Source: an uncultured Pelagibacteraceae bacterium (lineage in GTDB: Bacteria; Pseudomonadota; Alphaproteobacteria; Pelagibacterales; Pelagibacteraceae). From it: a DNA stretch of 64,000 nucleotides. A program made the translations under genes and the position numbers. How positions within the stretch are numbered: the stretch's first letter is position 1; the number at the start of each line of letters is the position of its first letter. This document shows, one piece after another, positions 11,419-20,859 of the stretch. The stretch lies in contig CACCHS010000001.1 in NCBI GenBank assembly GCA_902545825.1, positions 1-64,000 on the forward strand, in the 5' to 3' direction. Below the pieces are notes generated by a model. That model searched no databases. It saw only the letters and a list, made by a program, of their open reading frames with translations, and was not told the origin of the DNA.

Positions 11419-13967
11419 TTAGTTAAAATATTAATTAATCTATTTTTTACGAAGAAAACCTTGTTTATCTGTTTTTCCTCAAAAATTTTTCCCATTTTAT
11501 CGTCTTTTTTAATTTGATCCATCAAAGTTTTTTCATCGATATCTTTAGTTGCAGATAGTATCGCTTTTTTTTTACCATTAATTTGAATTACAAATTCAAT
11601 ATTCTCAACCTCCAGCAACTTTTTATCTATCATAGGCCATTTTTGAAATACCTTATAATTTAGACTTTCAAGACACTCAAAAATAATATGTGGCAGTATG
11701 GGAGAAAAAACTGTAAGAATTTTTTTATAGTTCTCTTTAAGATTTTTTTTTGAAACATCATTTTCTAGAAATTTTGATAAATAATTATATGTTTCATGCA
11801 TATTAGCTATTATTACGTTATAATTAAATTTAGCTAAATGACCGTTCAACTTATTAATTAATTGATTGGTAAACTTATCTAGCTCAATATCTGAATTCCC
11901 TTTTTGGTTTTTTGATGAAATGTTAATTTTATCTAAAATTTTTTTATGTAAGAGCCAAAACTTTTGTACAAATTTGTAAGCTGCTGTCATACCTTGTTCC
12001 GACCACTGGACATCTTTCTCAGGTGGACTATCGGATAGAATAAAAAATCTTACAGCATCAGCACCATAATTTTCTATCATTTGCTCAGGATCAATAGTGT
12101 TTTTCTTTGATTTAGACATTGACTCCGATGGTCCCACACTTATCAATTTTTTAGGATTTTTTTTTAAAAAGAACTTTTTACCATCCGTTGTATCCACTTC
12201 ATCAGGACTTAACCATTTATTATTTTCATCTTGATAAGTTTCATGACACACCATTCCTTGGGTAAAGAGACTTGAAAAAGGCTCAGTTAAGTCCAGGTTT
12301 TTATTTTCAAAATTTAATGCTTGCATAAAAAACCTTGAATATAACAAATGTAAAATTGCGTGTTCTACCCCACCAATATATTGGTCAACAGGCATCCAGT
12401 ATTTTATGTCCTCATTGTTATACCCATAATCAGAATTTTTCGGTGAGCAAAATCTAAGAAAATACCAAGATGAGTCAACAAATGTATCCAAAGTATCGGT
12501 TTCTCTCACCATCTCACGATTATTAATTTTTACTCTCTTCCAATCCTTTTTATTATCAAGGGGATTACCTTTTTGATTCAAATCTATTTCTTCAGGTAAT
12601 TTTACTGGTAAATTTTCCTCAGGTATTAAGTGTACTTTTCCATTCTCATCATAAGCCACTGGTATTGGACAACCCCAATATCTCTGTCTTGAAACACCCC
12701 AGTCTTTCAATCTAAAATTAATTTTTTTCTTCCCCAATTTTTTTTTTTCTAAAATCTCAATAGTTTTTTTAATTGACTCATCTGGTACTTTCAAACCGTC
12801 CAAAAATTTTGAGTTAAAAATCTCTCCTTGGCCTGTATATGCCTTATCAGTTACTGAAAAACTATGATTTTCCTCAGTGGGTTTTACAACAGTTTTAAAA
12901 GGTATTTTATACTTAATTGCAAAATCAAGATCTCTTTGATCATGCGCAGGACAACCAAAAACTGCTCCAAACCCATAATCCATCAGAACAAAATTTGCAA
13001 AATATACTGGCACTTTTTCGTCAGGGTTTAACGGGTTTTCTGCAACTAAATCTGTCATAAAGCCTATTTTTTCACCTAGTGCGATTGACTCCTCAGTTGT
13101 ACCAGTCTTTGAGCATTCGTTTTTAAAATCAATAAATTTTTGATCTTTATTAAAGAATTCAGAAATTGGATGATCAACCGATACAGCCAAAAAGGAAAAA
13201 CCGAACAACGTATCCGGCCGAGTTGTAAAACATTTTATTTGTTTTATTGGTAAATTGCCGTCTATTTTAAAATTTATTTCACAACCAAAAGACTTTCCAA
13301 TCCAATTTTTTTGCATAGTCTTAACTTTATTCGGCCAGTTGTCTAAAGTATTCAGTCCATCTAAAAGTTGATCAGAAAATTTTGAAATATTAAAAAACCA
13401 TTGACTTAATTTTTTTCTCTCTACTGCAGCTCCTGATCGCCACCCTTTGCCATCAATCACTTGCTCATTAGCTAAAACAGTTTCATCAACAGGATCCCAA
13501 TTGACGTAATTTTCTTTCCTATAAACTAAGCCTTTATTGTATAATTCAATAAAAAATAATTGTTGATGCTTATAGTAATCCTCTGAACAAGTTGATATTT
13601 CTCTGTCCCAATCAATAGATAAACCCAATTTTTTTAGTTGTTTTTTCATTACAGAAATATTTTTTTCTGTCCATTCCTTTGGGTGAAGATTGTTTTCTCT
13701 AGCAGCGTTTTCAGCTGGCATACCAAAGGAGTCCCATCCCATAGGATGAAGCACATTGTATCCTTTCATAGTTTTAAATCTTGATAGAACATCGCCTATT
13801 GTATAATTTCTAACATGACCCATATGTATTTTTCCTGATGGATAAGGAAACATTTCAAGGCAGTAGAATTTTTTTTTATTTTTATTCAGCTCTGATTTAA
13901 AAGATTTATTTTTTTCCCAAAATTTTTGCCATTTGCTTTCAATTTTTTTAAAATTGTATCTTTCCAT
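11415..13967 (-). CDS. leuS: Leucyl-tRNA synthetase
   Basis: [46 protein letters not shown]. Confidence 0.98.
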   Translation of the reverse strand: MERYNFKKIESKWQKFWEKNKSFKSELNKNKKKFYCLEMFPYPSGKIHMGHVRNYTIGDVLSRFKTMKGYNVLHPMGWDSFGMPAENAARENNLHPKEWTEKNISVMKKQLKKLGLSIDWDREISTCSEDYYKHQQLFFIELYNKGLVYRKENYVNWDPVDETVLANEQVIDGKGWRSGAAVERKKLSQWFFNISKFSDQLLDGLNTLDNWPNKVKTMQKNWIGKSFGCEINFKIDGNLPIKQIKCFTTRPDTLFGFSFLAVSVDHPISEFFNKDQKFIDFKNECSKTGTTEESIALGEKIGFMTDLVAENPLNPDEKVPVYFANFVLMDYGFGAVFGCPAHDQRDLDFAIKYKIPFKTVVKPTEENHSFSVTDKAYTGQGEIFNSKFLDGLKVPDESIKKTIEILEKKKLGKKKINFRLKDWGVSRQRYWGCPIPVAYDENGKVHLIPEENLPVKLPEEIDLNQKGNPLDNKKDWKRVKINNREMVRETDTLDTFVDSSWYFLRFCSPKNSDYGYNNEDIKYWMPVDQYIGGVEHAILHLLYSRFFMQALNFENKNLDLTEPFSSLFTQGMVCHETYQDENNKWLSPDEVDTTDGKKFFLKKNPKKLISVGPSESMSKSKKNTIDPEQMIENYGADAVRFFILSDSPPEKDVQWSEQGMTAAYKFVQKFWLLHKKILDKINISSKNQKGNSDIELDKFTNQLINKLNGHLAKFNYNVIIANMHETYNYLSKFLENDVSKKNLKENYKKILTVFSPILPHIIFECLESLNYKVFQKWPMIDKKLLEVENIEFVIQINGKKKAILSATKDIDEKTLMDQIKKDDKMGKIFEEKQINKVFFVKNRLINILTK

Positions 13968-13989
13968 TATTTAAACAAATAAAAACAGC

Positions 13990-14586
13990 TTAATTATAAT
14001 CTTTTGGTGTTTTACCAACCTTTTTATTTTTTGATCCTTTTCTATACTTTTTAACAGCATCTGCGTTTGCTTTGTCTCCTTGTTCTTTAAAAATTGAGGC
14101 TCTTTTTAAAATTGCAAGTTTTATTTGATTAGTAATTTCACTTTCAATTTTTTGAATTTGACAATCATTTTTGTCTGTCGAACTGCAAAGTTTTTCATGA
14201 ACAATTACTTTTAAACCATCTGCTCTAATTTCGTTGCTGAGAAACCTGACTGTAATTTTCAATTCTCTTAAAATAGTTCCTTGATCTTCATTATTTCCAG
14301 AAAACCAATCTGTTATTATAATTCCTCCTGAATAACTTGCATTAGTAAAACTAACAAAGTCTAATACTTCTATTGATGCCCTCCACATTTCATTCGATGA
14401 GGCGAAATCAAAAACCCCACCCTGATTTTTTGGCCCACCAAATGATATACCTCTTCCTTCCTCAATATTTTTTTCAACTCTTTCATTTACATCTATAGGC
14501 ACATCTTTTGCTGAAGGGAATGTGAACATATCTTTTCCGCAAGAGCTAAGAAATAAAATAATAATTAAGTAAAATATTTTTTGCAT
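13990..14586 (-). CDS. DUF3576-like lipoprotein
   Basis: Lipoprotein signal LFLSSCGKDM; located upstream of leuS as is common in alphaproteobacteria. Confidence 0.65.
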   Translation of the reverse strand: MQKIFYLIIILFLSSCGKDMFTFPSAKDVPIDVNERVEKNIEEGRGISFGGPKNQGGVFDFASSNEMWRASIEVLDFVSFTNASYSGGIIITDWFSGNNEDQGTILRELKITVRFLSNEIRADGLKVIVHEKLCSSTDKNDCQIQKIESEITNQIKLAILKRASIFKEQGDKANADAVKKYRKGSKNKKVGKTPKDYN

Positions 14587-14708
14587 TTATCTATTTTATA
14601 AAGTTTTTAACCCTTAAATTGAAAAAAACACTTAGAATTATTAGATTAATTTAGTTTTGCTTTGTTATTTTCAGATCGAAAAAAAATCAACAAAATCAAT
14701 AGTTTTTT

Positions 14709-14726
14709 TGTTGTAAAATTACAACA
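14709..14726. promoter_or_regulatory. Inverted repeat TGTTGTAA-AA-TTACAACA upstream of porin
   Basis: Perfect 8-bp arms, 2-nt spacer, about 105 bp before the porin ATG. Confidence 0.5.
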
Positions 14727-14831
14727 CTTGTTTAAAAAATATTGATTTTTCTTAAGTTTTGGAAAAAAGAACCTTCTCTAAGTATATAAAACCAACATTC
14801 ATATATGAATATAAAAACAAAGGAGTTTAGT

Positions 14832-15923
14832 ATGAATAAACTAAGAAAAATCGGACTTACAGCTTTAGGAACATCTTTAGTTGCAAGTTCTGCAATCGCA
14901 GCTGATGCAAGTTTAACTGGTAACGTTGGTTACACTTGGTCATCTGAAGAAGTTGGAACTTCAACAACTGATGGTATCGGTTATGAAGCTGACTTTAATA
15001 TGTCTGTAAGCGGAGAAATGGACAATGGTTGGACAGCAACTGGTTCATTACTTTTAACTGAGAGTGCTACACTTTCATCTTCTTGGACTTCACTAACTAT
15101 GGGATCAATGGGAACAATTCTCGTTGGTACTGGTTATGGTGGTGTTGGTCAAGCATATGATGATGTAACTCCAAGAGCTTACGAAGAAAATCACGACGGT
15201 ATGAAAACATCTACAGCTATCGATAACATCGGTGCTTCAATGGACAACGGCCAAATCATGTACATGTCTCCATCATTTGATGTTGCTGGATTCAGCGCAT
15301 CAGTAATGGCTGAATACGCTCCAGAAGCTGACGATGCTGCAGTAACTGATGGTGGTGTTTCTGCTGGTGCATCAAACATTTGGTCTTCAGGTCAAGGTCT
15401 TGGTGTTAAAGTATCAGGTATGGGTATTTCTGCTGGTGCATACGCAAGCGAGAAGTCAAGAGACGGTGACGCTGGTGGTGCAACTGGTGACTCAATGAAT
15501 GCTACATGGCATGTGAGCTACTCAGCTGGTCCTGTATCTATCGGTTACCAAACTGGTGGTGCTGATAACGCATTATCAACTGGTACAAGAACTGCAAACT
15601 CAAGAACTGGTGGTGCTGAGGCTGCTAATACAGCTAAGCTTTACACAACAGCTGGTGGTATATTTGAGTACGAGAAAATGTCAATTGCTGCAAACGTAAA
15701 CGACAATTTCTCAATCTCTTGGGGTGAGTTGAAAGAAACTTACGATGCTCAGGACGATGGTACAATTGCAGATGTAGAAATGAAGTCTACTTCAATTCAA
15801 TTTGCTTACTCAATGGGATCAATGTCAGTAAAAGGTTATATGACTGATACTGATAACCCAGGTTGGGATGCGAATGCATTATCTGACGAAGTAACAGAAT
15901 TAGCAGTAGGATTCTCATTCTAA
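14832..15923 (+). CDS. Major outer-membrane porin (ORF opens at 14805; ATG at 14832 preferred)
   Basis: Signal peptide MNKLRKIGLTALGTSLVASSAIAA, strong SD (aaaggag), beta-barrel-like composition, C-terminal aromatic VGFSF. Confidence 0.9.
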   Translation: MNKLRKIGLTALGTSLVASSAIAADASLTGNVGYTWSSEEVGTSTTDGIGYEADFNMSVSGEMDNGWTATGSLLLTESATLSSSWTSLTMGSMGTILVGTGYGGVGQAYDDVTPRAYEENHDGMKTSTAIDNIGASMDNGQIMYMSPSFDVAGFSASVMAEYAPEADDAAVTDGGVSAGASNIWSSGQGLGVKVSGMGISAGAYASEKSRDGDAGGATGDSMNATWHVSYSAGPVSIGYQTGGADNALSTGTRTANSRTGGAEAANTAKLYTTAGGIFEYEKMSIAANVNDNFSISWGELKETYDAQDDGTIADVEMKSTSIQFAYSMGSMSVKGYMTDTDNPGWDANALSDEVTELAVGFSF

Positions 15924-15948
15924 TTGCGTCGAAAGACAATAATTCTAT

Positions 15949-15987
15949 AAAACGGCCTAAATTTTATTTAGGCCGTTTTTTTTTATC
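15949..15987. terminator. Bidirectional intrinsic terminator, 14-bp stem AAAACGGCCTAAAT/ATTTAGGCCGTTTT
   Basis: Perfect stem (15949-15962 / 15966-15979) with 3-nt loop and T-tract, at the porin 3' end, overlapping the convergent gene's 3' end. Confidence 0.9.
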
Positions 15988-16508
15988 CAAGATATTGATG
16001 CAAATCCACAAGATTTGGTTAATTTAATTTTTCTAAAATTTTTTGAGTTAATTCCGCCAAGACTTATAATTTGCTTTTTTGTTTGGTTTGCTAATAAGTT
16101 AAATTTGATTGTATCAAGATAATTATTATTTTTTTCACTTTTAAATATGGGACTAATAAATATTTTTTTGCAGTTTTGTTTTTCCTTAATTTTAATTTCT
16201 TTAGGATTATGTGCCGATCCTATTATCATAAAATTCTTATTGAAAGATGCATTTTTGTAGTTAAGGTTCCTATTAAAAGCAGGAAGATATACACCATTCA
16301 AATTTAGCTTTATAGCAACCCGCATATTGTTAGCTAAAAATAAATTGAAACCCTTTTTTTTACAAAAATACTTAGTTTCCAAAATTTCATTTTCTTTTAT
16401 TACTCTATTATAGTCTCTAAATATGATATTAATTTTCTTTTTAATTTCTGATAACTCTTTAAAATTAAATTTGTCTATGAAATAATAAATTTCTAAATAC
16501 TTATGCAT
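15957..16508 (-). CDS. Thiamine-phosphate synthase-like (ThiE/TenI) protein
   Basis: Length about 183 aa; GVYLPA, IIGSAHNPKE, IFISPIFKSE, IISLGGINSKNF match TenI/ThiE barrel motifs. Confidence 0.75.
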   Translation of the reverse strand: MHKYLEIYYFIDKFNFKELSEIKKKINIIFRDYNRVIKENEILETKYFCKKKGFNLFLANNMRVAIKLNLNGVYLPAFNRNLNYKNASFNKNFMIIGSAHNPKEIKIKEKQNCKKIFISPIFKSEKNNNYLDTIKFNLLANQTKKQIISLGGINSKNFRKIKLTKSCGFASISWIKKNGLNKI

Positions 16509-17147
16509 AATTCAAAAGAGAATTTAATATTAATTAAAAAAGAAATTCAAGAAATCAATCCTGATAGCCAGCTTATAGTTGTCACAAAAACTTTTGGAAT
16601 GAATAAAATTGAACCATTAATAGAATTTGGGCATAAACACTTTGGCGAAAATAAAGTTCAAGAGGCACTTGAGAAATGGGAGCCGATCAAAGCAGCGCGG
16701 AAAGATATTAATCTACATTTAATTGGAAAATTACAATCAAATAAAGTTAAATTTTGTTTACCACTTTTTGATTATATTCACGGTTTAGATAGTATTAAAT
16801 TGGCAGATAAAATTGCAAACGAGCAAGTCAAAAAAAATTTTAGACCAAAAGTTTTTATACAAATTAACATCGGGGATGAAGAACAAAAAGGTGGCGTAGG
16901 ATGTGAGGAAGTTTCAAAGTTTTATTCAGATATAAAAAAAAGATTTGATCTAGATATAATTGGGTTGATGTGTATACCTCCTTTTGTTGATGATACCACA
17001 CCATTTTTCGTAAAAATGAAATCTATTGCTGCAACTTTAAATATGAAAAATTTGAGTATGGGTATGTCTGATGACTATAAAGAGGCTTTAAAACATTCTG
17101 CAACATTTATAAGAGTTGGATCAAAAATAATGGGAAAGAGAATTTAA
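16503..17147 (+). CDS. YggS-family PLP homeostasis protein
   Basis: LIVVTKTFG, HFGENKVQEALEKW, LHLIGKLQSNK, RVGSKIMGKR. Confidence 0.93.
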   Translation: MHNSKENLILIKKEIQEINPDSQLIVVTKTFGMNKIEPLIEFGHKHFGENKVQEALEKWEPIKAARKDINLHLIGKLQSNKVKFCLPLFDYIHGLDSIKLADKIANEQVKKNFRPKVFIQINIGDEEQKGGVGCEEVSKFYSDIKKRFDLDIIGLMCIPPFVDDTTPFFVKMKSIAATLNMKNLSMGMSDDYKEALKHSATFIRVGSKIMGKRI

Positions 17148-17635
17148 TAAATTCTAATTTTAGTTTTTTTGTTAATTATTTTAAGAAGCACTAGCATATC
17201 ATTTTTACTTAGCGCAATACATCCAGCTGTAGGTTTATAGTTTTTTGTAAGGTGTATAAATATGGCACTACCTTTGAATGGAACAGTTTTATTTAAATTA
17301 TAGTCTATAATAATCACCAAATCATACTTTTGATCTTTTCTAAATAATTTTTCATGTTTAATTTTTTTAGTCGTTTTTATGAGTGAATTGTATTGTTTAT
17401 GTTTTGGATCGTTACACCAACCCATTTTTTTTTTTATTTGTTTTTTTTGAAGTACAGTATTTATTTTTTTAAATCTATCGGATCTGTAGTAAAGTTTTTT
17501 TAATAAAAAAGTTCCTTTAGGGGTACTAAAATCTCCTTCAAGCTTTTTTGTTTTAAGGCCTTTTTTACCTATACAGCATTTAAAAGAAAATTCGTCTATA
17601 TTTAATCTATCTTTATTTTTTAAACGTATTAGCAT
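17144..17635 (-). CDS. L,D-transpeptidase (YkuD) family protein
   Basis: IGKKGLKTKKLEGDFSTPKGTF; catalytic-type IFIHL..PTAGCIALSKNDM. Confidence 0.87.
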   Translation of the reverse strand: MLIRLKNKDRLNIDEFSFKCCIGKKGLKTKKLEGDFSTPKGTFLLKKLYYRSDRFKKINTVLQKKQIKKKMGWCNDPKHKQYNSLIKTTKKIKHEKLFRKDQKYDLVIIIDYNLNKTVPFKGSAIFIHLTKNYKPTAGCIALSKNDMLVLLKIINKKTKIRIY

Positions 17636-17646
17636 AAATTAAGTAA

Positions 17647-18213
17647 ATGTCTCAATCAAAAGTCATTATATTAAATTTAAAAGGTTTGTATAATATTCTT
17701 TTAGAGTTAAAAGAATTTCTAAAATTTGAAATAATATATCGCAAAAGTGAGAATGAATTAGTAAAAGAAAATGGGTCAAGTAACCATTTAATAATTTCAG
17801 ATAGAAAAATATCTAATAATACAGATACTAAAAATTTTATTATTCTGAATCAGCTACCTTTAAAAATTTTAGATTTAATTGAAAAAATAAATATAAGTTT
17901 GTTAAAACAAAAATATAGTTTCCAATCTAATTTTGAAATTAAACAATACAAAATAGATTTAAACTCAAGAATTATGTCCTACCAAAAAAAAGATTTAAAA
18001 TTAACAGAAAGAGAAACTGAAATTATTTTATTTTTAAATACACGGAAAACTCCCCAAAGTATTGATATATTACAAAAAGAAGTTTGGGGGTATTCAGAAA
18101 ACTTAGAGACACATACAGTTGAAACTCATATTTATAGATTAAGAAAAAAAATTAAAGATACATTTAAAGATGATAATTTTTTAATCAGTTCAAAAGATGG
18201 TTATAAAATTTAA
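17647..18213 (+). CDS. OmpR-type winged-helix regulator with a degenerate receiver-like N-terminus
   Basis: LTERETEIILFL...LQKEVWGYSENLETHTVETHIYRLRKKI; no clear phospho-acceptor Asp pocket in N-terminal half. Confidence 0.78.
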   Translation: MSQSKVIILNLKGLYNILLELKEFLKFEIIYRKSENELVKENGSSNHLIISDRKISNNTDTKNFIILNQLPLKILDLIEKINISLLKQKYSFQSNFEIKQYKIDLNSRIMSYQKKDLKLTERETEIILFLNTRKTPQSIDILQKEVWGYSENLETHTVETHIYRLRKKIKDTFKDDNFLISSKDGYKI

Positions 18214-18321
18214 ATGAAAAAAAAAAATTTAGTAGCAAAAAATTTGATGTCAAAGCGTTATAAACCCAGGGTGGTTAAGCCTAAAAAAGGAAAAGGTAGC
18301 TTTAAAAGACAAAAAAAATAA
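18214..18321 (+). CDS. arfA: 35-aa basic protein, ArfA-like ribosome-rescue factor candidate (not in ORF track)
   Basis: ATG abuts the preceding TAA; translation MKKKNLVAKNLMSKRYKPRVVKPKKGKGSFKRQKK resembles the ArfA core RVxKxKKGKGSYxRK. Confidence 0.65.
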   Translation: MKKKNLVAKNLMSKRYKPRVVKPKKGKGSFKRQKK

Positions 18322-18324
18322 TTT

Positions 18325-19254
18325 TTACAGTCTAGCCCCAATTTGTTGAATAACTTTAGAGGACATTTCAGTACCTTTTATGAGGCTATCTTTTAAAGAC
18401 ATTTTATTAACGTACCCGTGTAAAAAACCTGCAGCGAAAAGATCTCCAGCACCTGTTAGATCAACAATTTTTAGGCCTTTTTGTACACCACACTCAACAA
18501 TTTCTTTTCCATTAATAGCTACCGCACCTTTTTCACCTCTAGTTAATACGATTATTTTATTAAGCGATTTTGAAAAATTTATTACTTCATCAAAAGATTT
18601 TGCATTTATTAAAGACATAATTTCTTGCTCATTGGCGAATGTTATATCTATTTTATTTTTTACTAACTCTAAAAAATGAGGTTTATGTCGATCGACACAA
18701 AATTGATCTGATAAAGACATCGCTACTTTGTTTGCGCTGAGAATTGCTTTTTCAAAAGCTTTTTTTGGTTCTCCTTCGTCCCACAGATATCCCTCTAAAA
18801 GGATTGTTTGACTTTGTTTAATTGCATCTGAATTAACATCATTTTCATTTATTTTACCCGCTGTTCCTAAAAAAGTGCACATTGTTCTTTCTGAGTCTGG
18901 AGTAACTAAAATTAAGCAAGTTCCAGTGGGCAAATCTTCTTTTTTCTTTGAGTAAAAATATTTAACATTTTCTTGCTTCAGACCATCCTCATATTTACTG
19001 CCAAGTTCATCGTCATTAACCTTGCCAATAAATCCAACCTCGTTTCCAAGTTGCGATAATCCAACAATAGAATTTGCAACTGATCCACCCGAAACTGTTT
19101 TTTCTATTTTAAGATTTGAGAGTAATTTTTTGAACTCGCTTTCATTAAATATGAGTTTCATAGTGCTTTTTGTTAATTCATTTTTAGTTATAAAGTCATC
19201 TCCAACTTTACAAATCACGTCTACTATTGCGTTTCCTATACCTAAAATTTTCAT
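18325..19254 (-). CDS. PfkB-family carbohydrate/nucleoside kinase (adenosine kinase-like)
   Basis: GIGNAIVDVICKV, GGSVANSIVGLSQLG, DLTGAGDLFAAGFLHG. Confidence 0.92.
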   Translation of the reverse strand: MKILGIGNAIVDVICKVGDDFITKNELTKSTMKLIFNESEFKKLLSNLKIEKTVSGGSVANSIVGLSQLGNEVGFIGKVNDDELGSKYEDGLKQENVKYFYSKKKEDLPTGTCLILVTPDSERTMCTFLGTAGKINENDVNSDAIKQSQTILLEGYLWDEGEPKKAFEKAILSANKVAMSLSDQFCVDRHKPHFLELVKNKIDITFANEQEIMSLINAKSFDEVINFSKSLNKIIVLTRGEKGAVAINGKEIVECGVQKGLKIVDLTGAGDLFAAGFLHGYVNKMSLKDSLIKGTEMSSKVIQQIGARL

Positions 19255-19255
19255 A

Positions 19256-19909
19256 TCAAGCTTTCTTAGTTTTGATTGGTTTTTTTCTATTAGGATAACA
19301 ACTAGTACAAATTTTACAAGTTATTCCGAAGCATTCTCTAGCTCTACAATACTCTCTCCCATAGAAAATTATTTGAAGATGTAATTTATTCCAATATTTC
19401 ATTGGAAATACTCTTTTAAGATCTTTTTCTGTTTGAACAACGTTTTTACCATTAGTAAGTCCCCATCTTTGTGCTAGTCGGTGAATATGAGTATCGACAG
19501 GAAAAGCTGGATGACCAAAACCTTGTGCCATCACAACGCTTGCAGTTTTGTGTCCAACACCTGGAAGTTCCTCCAATTCCTTAAAAGTTTTAGGTACTTT
19601 GCCTTTATACTTTTCAACTAAGGTTTTTGAGAGATTATATATACTCTTCGCTTTTATTCTAAATATTCCAATACTTCTGATTAATCTTTCAATTTTTTTT
19701 CTTCCCAATTTCACAAAATGTTCAGGTTTATTATACTTTGGATAAATATTTTTAGTTACATTATTAACATTTACATCAGTACATTGAGCTGAGAGTAAAA
19801 CCGATACTAATAAAGTAAAATTATTTCTATGTTTTAGAGGTACGGATGTTTTTGGATAAATCTTATTTAATGTTTTAAGTATTATTTTAACTTTGCTTGC
19901 TTCATTCAT
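19256..19909 (-). CDS. nth: Endonuclease III
   Basis: LLSAQCTDVNVN, ELPGVGHKTASVV, VDTHIHRLAQRWGL, Fe-S cysteines near the C-terminus. Confidence 0.96.
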   Translation of the reverse strand: MNEASKVKIILKTLNKIYPKTSVPLKHRNNFTLLVSVLLSAQCTDVNVNNVTKNIYPKYNKPEHFVKLGRKKIERLIRSIGIFRIKAKSIYNLSKTLVEKYKGKVPKTFKELEELPGVGHKTASVVMAQGFGHPAFPVDTHIHRLAQRWGLTNGKNVVQTEKDLKRVFPMKYWNKLHLQIIFYGREYCRARECFGITCKICTSCYPNRKKPIKTKKA

Positions 19910-19912
19910 TAA

Positions 19913-20689
19913 CTATTTAAAATTTAAAACATCTCTCATTGAATAAAGACCTGGTTTTTTATTTGTAAGCCATTTTGCAGCAGTTAACGCTCCCTCAGAG
20001 TATAAAGCTCTGTCAAATGCTTCATGATTTAGAGTTATTATTTCTTTTCCACTTGAAAATTTTACCTCATGTTCACCCACAACTTCGCCTTTTCTTAGTG
20101 AATTAAAATTGATTTTTTTTGAGTAAGGAAATGTTTTTTTGTTAAAATATTTTTTGCCCATTATTTTATATAAATTTTTCCCTTTACCATCAGCAATACC
20201 TTTACCAAGCATTAAAGCTGTACCAGACGGATGATCTTTTTTATGTTTATGATGAACTTCAAAAACCTTACTTAGAAAATTGTTTCCTAGTGACTTTGAT
20301 GTAATTTCGGTTAAATACATTAAAAGATTTATACCTAAACTCATATTACCAGCCTTTAAAATTGGTATTTTTTTTGAGTATTTTTTAATCAATTCTTCCT
20401 CTTTTTTGCTAAATCCAGTGGTTCCTATTACTACTCTTTTTTTAAGCTTTTGAGCTATTTTAAGAACTTCAAAAGTGCACTTAGGAACTGTGAAATCAAT
20501 TATTAAACTTACTTTTTTAAATGAGTTTAAATCATTCAAGCTTGGTTTAATGCCTGAAATTTTTTTTTTAATTAATCGACTTTCAGTAAGAGTGACAAGC
20601 TTAAATACCTTATCTGATTTAGCAGATTTAATGAGCTGTTGACCCATTCTACCTAAACAACCTGTTATAGCTAAATTAATTTTTTTCAT
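19913..20689 (-). CDS. dapB: 4-hydroxy-tetrahydrodipicolinate reductase (start trimmed from 20740)
   Basis: MKKINLAITGCLGRMG, IGTTGFSKKEEE, EVHHKHKKDHPSGTAL. Confidence 0.95.
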   Translation of the reverse strand: MKKINLAITGCLGRMGQQLIKSAKSDKVFKLVTLTESRLIKKKISGIKPSLNDLNSFKKVSLIIDFTVPKCTFEVLKIAQKLKKRVVIGTTGFSKKEEELIKKYSKKIPILKAGNMSLGINLLMYLTEITSKSLGNNFLSKVFEVHHKHKKDHPSGTALMLGKGIADGKGKNLYKIMGKKYFNKKTFPYSKKINFNSLRKGEVVGEHEVKFSSGKEIITLNHEAFDRALYSEGALTAAKWLTNKKPGLYSMRDVLNFK

Positions 20690-20856
20690 TTGAAGATAAG
20701 ATAAGAAAGTATCACAACTGATAATACAATTATAGCCCAAATACCTAAGTTTTTAAAAAATAACTTTTTTTTTGAATTGGAGCTAATGAAACCTGGAAGA
20801 ACTAGGAATAAAACTGCAATTAAAGCTATTGCTGGAACTATTTCCTCTAAACCCAT
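20686..20856 (-). CDS. Small membrane protein, 56 aa (not in ORF track)
   Basis: MGLEEIVPAIALIAVLFLVLPGFISSNSKKKLFFKNLGIWAIIVLSVVILSYLIFK; two hydrophobic segments; ATGA overlap with dapB start. Confidence 0.65.
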   Translation of the reverse strand: MGLEEIVPAIALIAVLFLVLPGFISSNSKKKLFFKNLGIWAIIVLSVVILSYLIFK

Positions 20857-20859
20857 AAT

